A DNA stretch of 64,000 nucleotides, from assembly GCA_021798835.1 (NCBI GenBank), contig JAJZBQ010000002.1, forward strand, positions 1-64,000, read 5' to 3'. How positions within the stretch are numbered: the stretch's first letter is position 1; the number at the start of each line of letters is the position of its first letter. Of this stretch, positions 1-8,571 are shown in pieces. Below the pieces are notes generated by a model, which was given only the letters and a program-made list of their open reading frames with translations, ran no database searches and had not been told where the DNA came from. The DNA is from Pseudomonadota bacterium. Its GTDB lineage: Bacteria > Pseudomonadota > Gammaproteobacteria > Burkholderiales > Ferrovaceae. A program made the translations under genes and the position numbers.

Positions 1-268
1 TGCGCAGCGCCATGAACCGGTCCACCGTACTCTGAAACTCAAGCAGCAGGTACAGATAAACCCAGTCCTCACCCACGCGGATACGCCACACCACGTCATC
101 CGCACGATTGCGAAAATCCTCCGTGATATAACTGCCAGGGTACGGCTCCAGCGTCGTAAAATCCAACCCGTGCAACCACTCGTCCGGCACAAACCCCAGA
201 ATCAGGTCGCGCACAAATTCCGGTGCTGAAAACAAATACTTATAACCGCTGTCGTGGAAGGCGCTCAT
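1..268 (-). CDS. Rpn/YhgA-like recombination-promoting nuclease, N-terminal part (runs off window)
   Basis: The minus strand is open from an ATG at 268 to the window edge, so about 89 N-terminal residues are present and the 3' part is missing. The protein starts MSAFHDSGYKYLFSAPEFVR and continues with DLILGF, DDVVWRIR and YLYLLLEFQSTVDRFMALR. This is the N-terminal pattern of the Rpn/YhgA family (transposase_31), a PD-(D/E)XK-type nuclease family: the acidic residue before VVWR and the LLLEFQS strand sit where the family has its catalytic D and ExQ. Family members promote RecA-independent recombination or act in phage defence. The gene is part of the left element and precedes IS remnants. Family assignment is fairly sure; whether the gene is intact cannot be seen. 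Confidence 0.8.
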   Translation of the reverse strand, partial: MSAFHDSGYKYLFSAPEFVRDLILGFVPDEWLHGLDFTTLEPYPGSYITEDFRNRADDVVWRIRVGEDWVYLYLLLEFQSTVDRFMALR

Positions 269-441
269 GGTTCGAGTCTAGCACGATTACCTGCACAATC
301 ACGAAGCAAAAGGGGTGCTTGTCGAACTCCCTACGGAATTTTTACTATGGCGCAAACCCCATATCATGCACTTCCACGACCTGCTCAGTTTTGCAAACCG
401 TCGAAAAAGCGGTGGAAGCTCAGGGAATGTATTGCCAACTG

Positions 442-777
442 ATGATTCGTGGTGTGGACGCTGAATCAGGCATCACGCATACGTTGCGTGCCCACACCGG
501 CTAATATCAGTGATGTGACCCAGGCCCATGATCTGCTGCATGGGCAAGAGAGAGTTGCTTTTGGAGACGCCGGGTATTGGGTGTAGAGAAGCGATCTGAG
601 AAGCGGAGTTCTGCCATTTGGCATGTAGCCATGAGACCGGGCAAACGTCGCGCGTTGCCGGATACGGCGTGGGGTCAGATGCTGGAGAAGGTTGAGAAGA
701 TCAAGGCCAGCATTCGTGCCAAGGTGGAACACCCGTTTCACGTCATCAAAAATCTGTTGGGTCTCAAGAAAGTACGT
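442..777 (+). pseudogene. Broken IS5-family transposase (3' half)
   Basis: Translated fragments in three frames (GVDAESGITH, then ISDVTQAHDLLHGQE, then the GVEKRSEKR to KASIRAKVEHPFH stretch) align in order with the intact IS5-family transposase at 2881-3864. The remnant thus covers the catalytic C-terminal half with several frameshifts. It ends abruptly at about 777, exactly where the inverted-repeat end of another IS (GTCGTCCCTGA) begins, so it was probably cut by that insertion. Bases 269-441 upstream hold no gene I recognise. Confidence 0.75.
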
Positions 778-893
778 TGTCGTCCCTGAGAAATTCATAA
801 CCGTATGATTATTATTGTTTAATGTGTTGTTTTGAGGTACAATTTCTCCCGGAATTTGTGTTGAAACGGCTTGATTTCTGGGAGTTTTGAGCG

Positions 894-2027
894 ATGGAAG
901 AGACCTTTGACATGTTTCGGATGCGCCTTGAGCATATGGTGCGAATGGATCATCCGTTGGTGGTGTTGGGGTCGAGGATCAAGTGGGTTGAGATAGAGAA
1001 ATCGCTGAGTCATTTGTTTCAACGCAAGCCGAGGGAAGTGAGAGAACTGGAGTTGGAAGACCTGTTTGGGACGCATAGGGTAGTGGTGGTGCCTGGGGTG
1101 TCGAGAGCGGGTCGTAAAAGGTTGCCGTTTCGGTTGATGGCATCCCTGCTGTACCTGAAGCACGCGTTTAACGAGAGCGATGAAAGCGTGGTGGAGCGGT
1201 GGGGGGAGTCACCGATCTGGCAGATGTTTTCCGGGGAGATTTACTTTGAGCATCGTGCGCCGTGTGATGCGAGTTTGTTGAGTCGTTTTCGCCGGTTGAT
1301 GGGTGAGGAAGGGGTGGAAGAATTATTGGCGCAGACGGTGATGGCGGCGGTTGAGATGAAGGTGATCGATCCCAAGGAATTGGAGAGCATCATCGTGGAC
1401 AGCACGGTGCAGGAGAAGGCGGTGGCCCATCCCACGGATTCGAACCTGCTGGAGACGGCCAGGGAAGAGCAGTTGCCGGTGAAGCAGACCTATGAGAAGG
1501 AAGGCAAGACGTTGAACCGGAAGATTGGTCGCTATGCCCATGCCAAGCAGCATGGTCGCCTGAAGAAGGCGCTCAAGCGACAACGGACGGTGGTGGGTCG
1601 ATTGGCTCGTGATGTGCAGCGCAAGGCTGAGAAGGCGGTGGGGGGTGTCAAAAGCAAACTGGCGCTGACGCTGGAGAAGGCCAATCGTATCGTGGAGCAA
1701 TCCCGGCAAAAGAAGCGTGTGGGGGATACCCCGAAACTGTACAGTTTTCATGCACCGGAAGTGGAGTGCATTTCCAAGGGTAAGAGTCGCAAGCCCTATG
1801 AGTTTGGGGTGAAGGTGGGCATTGCGACAACCTGGAGTGGCAATCTGATCGTGGGGACCCGAGCGTTTGCAGGCAACCCTTATGACGGTCATACGCTCAG
1901 GGAACAGGTGGAACAAGCGACGATTCTGATGCAGGAGACGGGGGTGACCTATACGCCACCTCAGCAGGCTTGGCTCATGGACGTGGAAACGTTTATTGGT
2001 CTGGCTCGACAGCGCCAAGATAGTTAA
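894..2027 (+). pseudogene. IS5-family (DDE) transposase, 3'-truncated copy
   Basis: Residues 1 to about 350 match the full transposase at 17500-18981 almost continuously: EETFDMFRMRLE start, DSTVQEKAV, FHAPEVECISKGKSRKPYEFG. The match stops after QATILMQ, and the last ~25 residues are unrelated readthrough. The final catalytic part (YRGVDRD and IEPIIGHLK in the full copy) is missing, so the enzyme should be dead. There is also a short in-frame deletion after LLETARE relative to the full copy. The left end of this IS is visible at about 778 (GTCGTCCCTGA, the same repeat as at both ends of the full copy); the right end is lost near 1940. The SD-like GGGAG lies about 12 nt before the ATG. Confidence 0.85.
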
Positions 2028-2151
2028 AGATCAAATTTTGGAGAACGCTAAATGGGGTGTGAGAGGAAAGGAACTGCGGCTAATCGAACCCGCAGGAAAT
2101 ATTCGTGTTCCCTCAGTTGATGAAATTTATGCTGCCCTCAATCCAGCGTAG
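1951..2151 (+). pseudogene. Unidentified C-terminal gene fragment after the IS truncation point
   Basis: In the frame ending with TAG at 2149-2151 there is an open stretch reading WLDSAKIVKDQILENAKWGV and then ELRLIEPAGNIRVPSVDEIY. It has the look of a real protein C-terminus and starts where the truncated IS5 copy stops. It has no start codon or ribosome site of its own, so I read it as the tail of a gene destroyed by the IS. No family recognised. Bases 2152-2343 show nothing further. Confidence 0.35.
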
Positions 2152-2343
2152 GGGCATCGAGAACCCGATCCAACCAGTTCTCAACCTGATCACTGGAAGC
2201 TGTTGCAATTCTGTCAAGAACAACTGGGCTCACTTCTCTCTGGAGGTCAGATGCACTGATAAATTTCCCGCCTGTCTGACATACCGTACCATTTCTATTT
2301 CAGAGTGATTTAAAACGCCCGCATTACGATAAGCAGTTTGTTG

Positions 2344-2631
2344 TTATTTCTCAATTATCAATTGCCAACTTACTGTGCCAAGTCCTCCTGAAATGGTTAC
2401 GTCGTTTGCCTGAATAATTTTCCACCCGTCCGATGCAAGCTGAGGAATTGTTTTTAATCCCAACTTTCCGCAGTTAAATAAAGTATCGTCATTAAGGGTA
2501 TCACCCGGAGTGACAGATTTTGGTTGAGAGTAGCAGACATGCGCATCTCCTGCTTTGCTATGTAAGGAAGTAGTTAATATTGCACATGCCAGAAAAAATT
2601 TTATTATATTCGTACGTAAAAATACCATCAT
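2344..2631 (-). CDS. Small exported protein of unknown function
   Basis: A 95-residue protein with an N-terminal signal peptide: positively charged MMVFLRTNIIK, hydrophobic FFLACAILTTSL, and a likely cleavage site before GDAHVCYSQP. The mature part has two cysteines (CYSQ and NCGKLG) about 30 residues apart that could form one disulfide in the periplasm. It ends DVTISGGLGTVSWQLIIEK. No family recognised. Start could be the first or second of two adjacent ATGs; no strong Shine-Dalgarno is seen. The gene is flanked by IS remnants and stands alone. Confidence 0.55.
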   Translation of the reverse strand: MMVFLRTNIIKFFLACAILTTSLHSKAGDAHVCYSQPKSVTPGDTLNDDTLFNCGKLGLKTIPQLASDGWKIIQANDVTISGGLGTVSWQLIIEK

Positions 2632-2724
2632 ATTTTTAACTCAAAAAAGTAGTACGCTCAAAGTGACGTTGAAGTTTTGATGAATTCTAGCATTTTGTGC
2701 GCGCAATATAAAATATAAAGTTGA

Positions 2725-3956
2725 GGACGCGGTGATGAATAGGGTTATTTTGGGGTTTTGGATGGTATTGAGTGCATGATCACGTCATCATGTTGAGTTT
2801 TTGGCAAAAAAATCTGAATTCAATTGATTTTTTATGGGTTTTTCGCTTGTTTTGTCGAGTTTTTCCCCAATTCTCCGTTTTCAGGACGCAACTATCCCGT
2901 TGATCGCATCCAATCGCTTCTTGTTGATGAACAGATTCGCCAGTCCGAACAGAGTATAGAGATGCGCTGTGTTCTTGGCCAACCCACGGTAACGAACCTT
3001 ACGCAACCCAAATCGGTTCTTGATGATGTGAAACGGGTGTTCGACTTTGGCACGAATGCTGGCCTTGATCTTCTCGACTTTCTCCAACATCTGACCCCAT
3101 GCCGTATCCATCATCAACATCCGACGCTTACCCGGTCTCATGGCTACATGCCAAGTCACGGCCTTTCCCAGATTCTCTTCTCGTTTCTCCACACCCCGAT
3201 AGCCCGCATCACCAACGACATCGCTCTGTTCACCGTGCAACAAGCCATGGACCTGCGTGACATCACTGACATTGGCCGCTGTCGTCACCAGACTATGCAC
3301 CGTCCCCGTCTCGGCATCCACCCCAATATGGGCCTTCATGCCAAAGTGGTACTGGTTCCCCTTCTTCGTTTGATGCATCTCGGAATCTCGTTCCCCTTCC
3401 TCATTCTTTGTCGAAGATGGGGCGGCAATGATCGTGGCATCCACCACCGTTCCCTTCTTCAGGATCAATCCGTTTTTGCTCAGGTTCACATTGATGGTGT
3501 CAAATATCCCTCGCGTCAGACCCTGTTCTTCCAGCAATACCCGGAAATGTTGCACCGTCGTCTTGTCAGGCGCACCTTCACGACCGATATCCACCCCAAC
3601 AAACCGGCGTATCGCCTGGCTGTCGTATACCGCATCCTCAATCCCTTCATCCGACAGGTTGAAGCAATTCTGCACCACATACATCCTCAGCATCCGCTTT
3701 AGTCCAATCGGTGGACGCCCGCGCTTTCCAGAAAAATAATGAGGTTCGATCAGTTTCTCCAGTGCCTCCCATGGCACCAGACGTTCCAACTCCGACAACA
3801 CCCGGTCACGGCGTGTCACTTTCTTCTTGGAATCGTATTCCGCATCAGAAAAACTCGTTTGCATTTCAAACCCTTATAGGACATCTCTGATCATGCAATT
3901 ATCTCATACCACATAATCCAATGCGATGACTTCCGCATGATTAAATCACCGCGTCC
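2725..3956 (-). mobile_element. Complete IS5-family element (second IS5 type)
   Basis: The ends are GGACGCGGTGAT at 2725-2736 and its reverse complement ATCACCGCGTCC at 3945-3956, giving an element of about 1.23 kb around one transposase gene. The flanking 4-mers are TTGA and TTAA. These resemble an IS5-type 4-bp target duplication with one mismatch, so the insertion may not be recent. It is a different IS5 subgroup from the elements at 778 and 17440, whose ends read AGTCGTCCCT. Confidence 0.8.
2881..3864 (-). CDS. IS5-family transposase
   Basis: A 327-residue DDE transposase. The N-terminal DUF772-type region (VPWEALEKLIEPHY, GRPPIGLKRMLRMYVVQ) is followed by the catalytic core: first Asp in KKGTVVDATIIAAP, second Asp in VVGDAGYRGVEKR, and the late Glu region KASIRAKVEHPFH. 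The length is normal for the IS5 group and there is no frameshift, so it is probably active. A decayed relative lies at 442-777. Acts in trans on the GGACGCGGTGAT ends. Confidence 0.93.
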   Translation of the reverse strand: MQTSFSDAEYDSKKKVTRRDRVLSELERLVPWEALEKLIEPHYFSGKRGRPPIGLKRMLRMYVVQNCFNLSDEGIEDAVYDSQAIRRFVGVDIGREGAPDKTTVQHFRVLLEEQGLTRGIFDTINVNLSKNGLILKKGTVVDATIIAAPSSTKNEEGERDSEMHQTKKGNQYHFGMKAHIGVDAETGTVHSLVTTAANVSDVTQVHGLLHGEQSDVVGDAGYRGVEKREENLGKAVTWHVAMRPGKRRMLMMDTAWGQMLEKVEKIKASIRAKVEHPFHIIKNRFGLRKVRYRGLAKNTAHLYTLFGLANLFINKKRLDAINGIVAS

Positions 3957-4065
3957 TTAAGTTACCGCGCATTCGCCGCTACGGCCAAGTTGCCTGTGGT
4001 ATTTTGCCACGGTATCTGATGTAAGGGTACGGCCGATGTGCGGAATTTACGCAGTAGATCGGTCT

Positions 4066-5352
4066 TCACTGAACAGCGGGCAGTTCATCCCACCGGGTAG
4101 TATAGCGTGGCGAGCGGCTTTCAGCGCGCATAGCCCAGGGTTGCTCGATGCCACAAGCGGCTGAGCGAATGGTGCCCTGCCCGAAAGTTCGGTTGATGAC
4201 ATCCAGTGTGACCATCAATTTTTCAGATTTCTTGTGTGTGGTGGCATCGTCGAACAGCGATACGGGTCGTTGCGCCTTGTCGGAGAGCAAGGTCAGTATC
4301 ACCCCGGCCTTTTTGTAGTAAAAGCCCGAACGGTAGATGGCTTCCAGCCCTTTCAGGGCGGCTGCGGTCAGCCTCAAGGTATCATCGCATGCCTCGTTTA
4401 GGGGTATGGTGATGCTGGGGTTATATTGCGGTTCATGTTCCTTGAAGCGGTTCGTCATGAGCAGGACATGGACCGCTCCTGCGACCGATTGCTGACGTCG
4501 CAATTTCTCTGCTGCCGTGGCCAGATAACTGGCCACGGCTTCGCGCAAGGCTTCCAGGGATTCCACGGGTGCCCCAAAACTGCGCGAGGATAGGATCTGC
4601 TTTCTGGGTTGCACATCTTCCAGTTCCAGACAGGGGATGCCGTGCAATTCGTGGCCGATTCGCTCCATGACGATGCTGAACTGGGCTCTCATTGTCTTGG
4701 ATGAGGCGCGGTATAAATCCAGAACGGTGTGGATGCCCATGGCATGGAGGCGCTGGGCAATCTTCGGCCCGATGCCCCATATCTCCCCCACTTCGATACG
4801 CAGCATCCAGGCCAGCCTTTCGGGATGGGTTAGCGCATGCAAGTCACATACCCCATCAAAGGCGGAATGTTTCTTGGCCAGATGATTGGCAAACTTCGCC
4901 AGCGTCTTGGTGGGCGCGATGCCAACACACACGGGTAGCCCTGTCCATTGTCGGATGCGTTGGCGTATCTGCTGCCCCATGGGGATGGCACCACCATACA
5001 GGGAGGCAACCGTCTCGATGCGCAAAAAGGATTCATCGATGCTGTACACCTCAAGATCCGGCGTGAAGGTGCGCAGGGTGGCAACGACCCGATTGCTCAT
5101 GTCCCCATACAGGCTGTAATTCGAGGAATACGTCACGATGCCGTGCTGACGGGCGAAATGTTTCATCTTGAACCACGGGGTACCCATCTTGACCCCCAGC
5201 GACTTGACTTCATTGCTGCGTGCCACGGCACAGCCATCGTTGTTGGAAAGAACCACCAGAGGGATGCCTTCGAGCTTGGGGTTGAAGACGCGCTCGCAGG
5301 AGACGTAGAAGTTGTTGACATCCACCAGGGCAAACTGGGGTACGGAGGGCAT
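4066..5352 (-). CDS. umuC: DNA polymerase V catalytic subunit UmuC (Y-family)
   Basis: A 428-residue Y-family translesion polymerase. The catalytic palm shows [14 protein letters not shown] near the N-terminus (metal-binding Asp) and SIDESFLRI around residue 100 (Asp-Glu pair). Helix-hairpin-helix ([19 protein letters not shown]), little-finger and UmuC-specific C-terminal regions follow. I chose ATG 5352 because AGGGG lies 6 nt upstream; the ATG at 5358 would have no spacer to it but would overlap the umuD stop as ATGA. With UmuD' it forms Pol V and copies damaged DNA at the cost of mutations. It sits in the left integrative element, co-transcribed with umuD under LexA control. Confidence 0.95.
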   Translation of the reverse strand: MPSVPQFALVDVNNFYVSCERVFNPKLEGIPLVVLSNNDGCAVARSNEVKSLGVKMGTPWFKMKHFARQHGIVTYSSNYSLYGDMSNRVVATLRTFTPDLEVYSIDESFLRIETVASLYGGAIPMGQQIRQRIRQWTGLPVCVGIAPTKTLAKFANHLAKKHSAFDGVCDLHALTHPERLAWMLRIEVGEIWGIGPKIAQRLHAMGIHTVLDLYRASSKTMRAQFSIVMERIGHELHGIPCLELEDVQPRKQILSSRSFGAPVESLEALREAVASYLATAAEKLRRQQSVAGAVHVLLMTNRFKEHEPQYNPSITIPLNEACDDTLRLTAAALKGLEAIYRSGFYYKKAGVILTLLSDKAQRPVSLFDDATTHKKSEKLMVTLDVINRTFGQGTIRSAACGIEQPWAMRAESRSPRYTTRWDELPAVQ

Positions 5353-5354
5353 GA

Positions 5355-5834
5355 TCATCCCCTGGTTGAATAGCGACGAACGACGCCCACCACAACGCCC
5401 CATATCTGCAATTCGGTTCCACCACGGAACGTGATGGGTAGGTAGGTAGGGTTCTCTGCATGCAGTTCAATCCGGTTGCCATGCTGATACAGGCGTTTGA
5501 GGGTATATTCGCCATCGACCACGGCGACGACGATGTCGTCGTGTCTGGGAGTGAGCGAGCGATCGACGATGACCTTGTCCCCTTCCTCGATGCTGGCTCC
5601 GATCATGGAATCGCCTTTGACCGTGAACAGGAAGGTGGCGGGTTTGTTGCGCACCAGATAAGTGTTGAGATCAAGCCCTTCTTCAACGTAATCCGAGGCA
5701 GGTGAGGGAAAGCCAGCACTGATCCGGTGGGCGAGCAGGCGCAGTTCCAGTGAGGCAGGTTCCCTAGCCAGATCCATGGGGATCTGGCTGAGGGTTGGGA
5801 TGGGTTGAATCAGGCAGGTGGATGGCATTGGCAT
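5355..5834 (-). CDS. umuD: UmuD, self-cleaving S24-family subunit of DNA polymerase V
   Basis: A LexA-like serine/lysine autoprotease. The cleavage site is the Ala-Gly bond in ISAGFPSPA; the nucleophile is Ser in KGDSMIGA and the general base Lys in EYTLKRLY. RecA filaments trigger cleavage to UmuD'. The start is uncertain: the frame is open to an ATG at 5858, but that lies upstream of the LexA box, so I place the start at ATG 5834 (159 aa), with 5828 and 5777 as alternatives. None has a good Shine-Dalgarno. It is 2 nt from umuC. Confidence 0.92.
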   Translation of the reverse strand: MPMPSTCLIQPIPTLSQIPMDLAREPASLELRLLAHRISAGFPSPASDYVEEGLDLNTYLVRNKPATFLFTVKGDSMIGASIEEGDKVIVDRSLTPRHDDIVVAVVDGEYTLKRLYQHGNRIELHAENPTYLPITFRGGTELQIWGVVVGVVRRYSTRG

Positions 5835-5836
5835 GA

Positions 5837-5852
5837 CTGTATAAATAAACAG
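5837..5852 (-). promoter_or_regulatory. LexA (SOS) operator of umuDC
   Basis: CTGTATAAATAAACAG is a perfect CTGT-N8-ACAG LexA box immediately upstream of the umuD start. It overlaps the predicted transcription start, so bound LexA should block umuDC. A 10-bp perfect inverted repeat, GGATGGCATT at 5820-5829 and AATGCCATCC at 5859-5868, brackets it. Confidence 0.9.
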
Positions 5853-5853
5853 C

Positions 5854-5883
5854 ATCATAATGCCATCCTGTGTTTTTATTCAA
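5854..5883 (-). promoter_or_regulatory. Predicted sigma70 promoter of umuDC
   Basis: On the minus strand TTGAAT (5883-5878) and TATGAT (5859-5854) are separated by 18 bp. Transcription would start near 5847, inside the LexA box. The -35 hexamer overlaps the stop codon of the upstream HD-domain gene, so umuDC can be fired separately from the integrase operon. Confidence 0.55.
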
Positions 5884-6958
5884 CACGAAGCGAAGCCATG
5901 ACATTCATGATGGGTTCCGGTTGATAGGGCTGCTTGCCCCGGAGTTTGTCGTGATAGCGCCCCCATCCAGGCTGCTCCGTTGCACAGCGCTGCATGATCT
6001 CCAGTTGTCCCGAAGCCTGATCAAGGCCGGAAAGAAGAATGGCCTCCGCCATTCTGGGACTGCGAATGCCCAACCATTCCGGGGCATGGGCATTGCTGGT
6101 CAGACAATGCAACAAGGCCATGTAATGCTCCAGTGGCAGATTGTGTAACTTATAGCGGTTATGGGCTGCTGCAATCCACTCGATGATGGTGATCTTGTGT
6201 CCGAGCAGTTTGCCCCGGTCGGTCAGTTTCCAGTCGCCTGAGGGTGTTAACTGGTATTCATCGGCCTTGCCGGCATCGTGCAGCAATCCCACCAGAACGG
6301 CCAAGGCATGCCGGGATGAATCGGCCTGCTTGATGGAGTTGCGCATCCAGAGTGCCAGTTCCACACTGTGCATCAGATTGCCGTTGCCGCTCCCTGCCGC
6401 GCACGCCAACGTGAGCGGTGCCAGTTCCACACTGTGCATCAGATTGCCGTTGTCATAGTTGTGGTGGGCGTTCACCGAGGATGGTCCCATGCAGTATCGC
6501 CGGAACCGCTCTCCGTTCCAGAAGATGGCATTGAACAGGTAGCGATAAGCCCTGGGAAGATTGTCGATCAGTTCGATGGCCTGCCCGATCAAATCCCTGT
6601 TTTTGACCCAACCATGGGGAACCATCCGAAAGAGGTTTTCTTCAGGCTCTGGGTGTTCCATCAGGGCAAGCCGGTTGATCTGGACAGCCCCCTGATGGGA
6701 AACCGGATGCCTGTTCCATCTGGGAGAAACAAGGCAACAGGGCTGAATACGCGTATCCGGCTGGCTTCGTGTCCACTCTACCGTCAGGCTGGCCTTGTCA
6801 TGAAACAGGTGGGCCTTGTAACGGATACAGCGCGCCTCCTGATAGTGATTGAGGGATGTCACGCGAAAAATGGGGGGCATGCCTTCCGTGCAGGGCACTG
6901 TTATCGTATTGGTCTGAGGAAGAGCCGGAAAAAGGGAGAGACTTGGGTTGTTATGCAT
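5876..6958 (-). CDS. YhaM/TraI-like HD-domain protein (copy 1, with internal duplication)
   Basis: About 360 residues. An N-terminal OB/nucleic-acid-type region is followed by an HD phosphohydrolase core: HHNYDNGNLMHSVELA, LVGLLHDAGKADEY (HD pair), LTDRGKLLGHKI and a late APEWLGIRSPRMAEAILLSG helix, the arrangement of YhaM/CBF1 3'-5' exonucleases and TraI_2 proteins. Start ATG 6958 overlaps the integrase stop by 8 nt. Compared with the paralogue at 45968-46996 it has a 22-residue in-frame insertion caused by a 35-bp direct repeat (6352-6386 and 6418-6452), which doubles the GNLMHSVELA motif around a metal-ligand histidine. Activity may be altered. The role in the element is unknown; processing of nucleic acid ends is possible. 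Confidence 0.75.
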   Translation of the reverse strand: MHNNPSLSLFPALPQTNTITVPCTEGMPPIFRVTSLNHYQEARCIRYKAHLFHDKASLTVEWTRSQPDTRIQPCCLVSPRWNRHPVSHQGAVQINRLALMEHPEPEENLFRMVPHGWVKNRDLIGQAIELIDNLPRAYRYLFNAIFWNGERFRRYCMGPSSVNAHHNYDNGNLMHSVELAPLTLACAAGSGNGNLMHSVELALWMRNSIKQADSSRHALAVLVGLLHDAGKADEYQLTPSGDWKLTDRGKLLGHKITIIEWIAAAHNRYKLHNLPLEHYMALLHCLTSNAHAPEWLGIRSPRMAEAILLSGLDQASGQLEIMQRCATEQPGWGRYHDKLRGKQPYQPEPIMNVMASLRVE

Positions 6959-8195
6959 GGGACACCTCGGCATCATTCAAGTTAGGGACTGCAACACTGG
7001 GCATGTTCTGGAGTAACAAGCGCTCGAAGGCGCTGCCATCCTGACGGGTCAGATTGGGGACGAACCGGGAATAGACCCGAAACAGCATCTCAGTAGTGGT
7101 ATGGCCCATCTGTCTGGCAATCCATTCAGGATTCTCCCCAGCGGCAAGCCATAGCGTTGCTGCGGTATGACGGCAATGGTAAGGACGACGTAATTCCAAT
7201 CCCAGATGGCGTAACAGGGGATACCAGACCCTGTTCGTCACGTTTTTGTGATCCAGTGGTTTGCCGGTACTATTGCAAAACACATACGGCGACAGATGGC
7301 GCGTGGTCTGCTCCTGAAGTTTCAAAGCATCGTAGACCAGTTGCGTCATGCGTATTTCTCGCTGAGAACCGTCGTTCTTGGTGTATTCCTCTTCGCCATT
7401 GACGATGGTTTCGCGCACCAGGATCAGGCGCCGTTCAAAATCCACGTACTTCCATTTGAGCCCATCAACCTCAGCCGTTCGCATGCCGGTAAAAAAGCGA
7501 ACGGTGTAATACGGTCGATAATCGGGGCGAATCGTTTTCAGGATCAGGCTGACTTCATCCAGATTGAACGGTCGAATGTCCGTTTTACGATTCTTGAGCG
7601 CTTTGACACCTTGAAAAACTGTGCGAAAATTAAACCGGTCGGCCGCTTCATTGAGAATCTGGCGCAGAGGTTCGAAGATCTTATTGATCCTTCGGGTTGA
7701 AAGCGTGGTGGTCTTTCCCCGTGCTGTGACCTTCGACAGTTTGGCACGGAATGAAAGAATATCAGCCTTGGTGATTTGGTCGACCGCCCTATCGCCGAAG
7801 TGAGGTACCAGCACCTTGTCGATGTCGGCACGCATGCTTTTGCGATACGAGTTTCTCCATTCGACTTCCCGTTCGGCAAACCAGGTTTCAGCGAAGTCCC
7901 GAAACAATGGGCAGTTCGACATGGGCAGCGCTTGTTCATCCGCTTTTGCTGGAAAGGGGTTTTTGTGTTCAGGCTGAACAGAAAACCGCTGGATATTCTG
8001 GCTACCAGGGAAAAACTGCTCGTACCGGAACTCGCCCGATGACATGGCCGCCTCAAGTCGTTCAAGCACTTTCTCCAGCCGCTTGCGATTTTGAGTGGTG
8101 TCCTTGAGCTTGGTCTGCTCCCGACACCGGATTCCATGATAGTAAAAGTCTATGATCAGACAATTGGTTCTCTTCCTCACTTGTATACTAGCCAT
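6951..8195 (-). CDS. Tyrosine-type site-specific integrase (copy 1)
   Basis: 414 residues. The N-terminal arm-binding domain (DUF3596-like: SIQVRKRTNCLIIDFYYHGI) and the core-binding SAM-like domain (FAETWFAEREVEWRNSYRKS) precede the catalytic domain: Arg in FFTGMRTAEVDGLKW, HCRHTAATLWLAAG (HxxR), QMGHTTTEM (His) and nucleophile Tyr in FRVYSRF. Start at ATG 8195 has GGAGGGG upstream and overlaps the Xis-like gene by 8 nt. Nearly identical in its C-terminal half to the integrase at 46989-48233, but divergent in the arm-binding N-terminus. It should integrate and excise the left element at tRNA-Pro(CGG)-type att sites. Confidence 0.93.
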   Translation of the reverse strand: MASIQVRKRTNCLIIDFYYHGIRCREQTKLKDTTQNRKRLEKVLERLEAAMSSGEFRYEQFFPGSQNIQRFSVQPEHKNPFPAKADEQALPMSNCPLFRDFAETWFAEREVEWRNSYRKSMRADIDKVLVPHFGDRAVDQITKADILSFRAKLSKVTARGKTTTLSTRRINKIFEPLRQILNEAADRFNFRTVFQGVKALKNRKTDIRPFNLDEVSLILKTIRPDYRPYYTVRFFTGMRTAEVDGLKWKYVDFERRLILVRETIVNGEEEYTKNDGSQREIRMTQLVYDALKLQEQTTRHLSPYVFCNSTGKPLDHKNVTNRVWYPLLRHLGLELRRPYHCRHTAATLWLAAGENPEWIARQMGHTTTEMLFRVYSRFVPNLTRQDGSAFERLLLQNMPSVAVPNLNDAEVSHA

Positions 8196-8418
8196 GACAT
8201 ACCCCTCCGTTGGCCATGGGGATAGCAAGGGAGGAGAAACCTTTTTTCATGTCCGCTTCGATCGTCTCCCAGATGTATAGGATCTTGCGACCACCGAAGG
8301 GGCGGAAGTAATGGACTCCTTCCAGAAGAACGCTGTCCTTGAGTTGGTTGCGAATGGTCCACTCGCTGTAAGACAGGAGTTTCGATAATGCTTTGGTAGT
8401 CAAATAGGTTTGACTCAT
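8188..8418 (-). CDS. AlpA/excisionase-like DNA-binding protein (copy 1)
   Basis: 76 residues with a winged-helix/MerR-like HTH: SQTYLTTKALSKLLSYSEWT, then GVHYFRPFGGRKILYIW as the wing. Such proteins act as recombination directionality factors or as activators of the integrase gene. The stop overlaps the integrase start by 8 nt, as in copy 2 (48226-48456), which is nearly identical over the HTH. It is the first gene of the xis-int-HD operon, divergent from the Cro-like regulator. Confidence 0.8.
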   Translation of the reverse strand: MSQTYLTTKALSKLLSYSEWTIRNQLKDSVLLEGVHYFRPFGGRKILYIWETIEADMKKGFSSLAIPMANGGVCHG

Positions 8419-8571
8419 GATATTCTCCTAGAAAGTTTGTTTGAGCAAAAAACGCTCCGAACGACCCAAGGATTGCCTTAATGATCATTTGAAGATCATA
8501 ATACACGAAAAAATGGCTATTGACAATCTTTTTGTTCTTTTTTCGATCATAAATATCATTAGGTGGACACA
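8419..8571. promoter_or_regulatory. Divergent promoter/operator region between regulator and xis-int operon (copy 1)
   Basis: This AT-rich spacer holds an inverted repeat, ATGATC (8481-8486) and GATCAT (8494-8499), and another GATCAT at 8545-8550 just before the regulator. TTGACA at 8520-8525 could serve as a -35 for the regulator. The likely ligand of the repeats is the Cro-like protein encoded at 8572. The corresponding spacer of copy 2 has a different palindrome. Confidence 0.5.

Noticed and set aside
2824..3702. Plus-strand open frame of 292 codons
   Set aside because: Antisense to the intact IS5 transposase at 2881-3864; no independent evidence.
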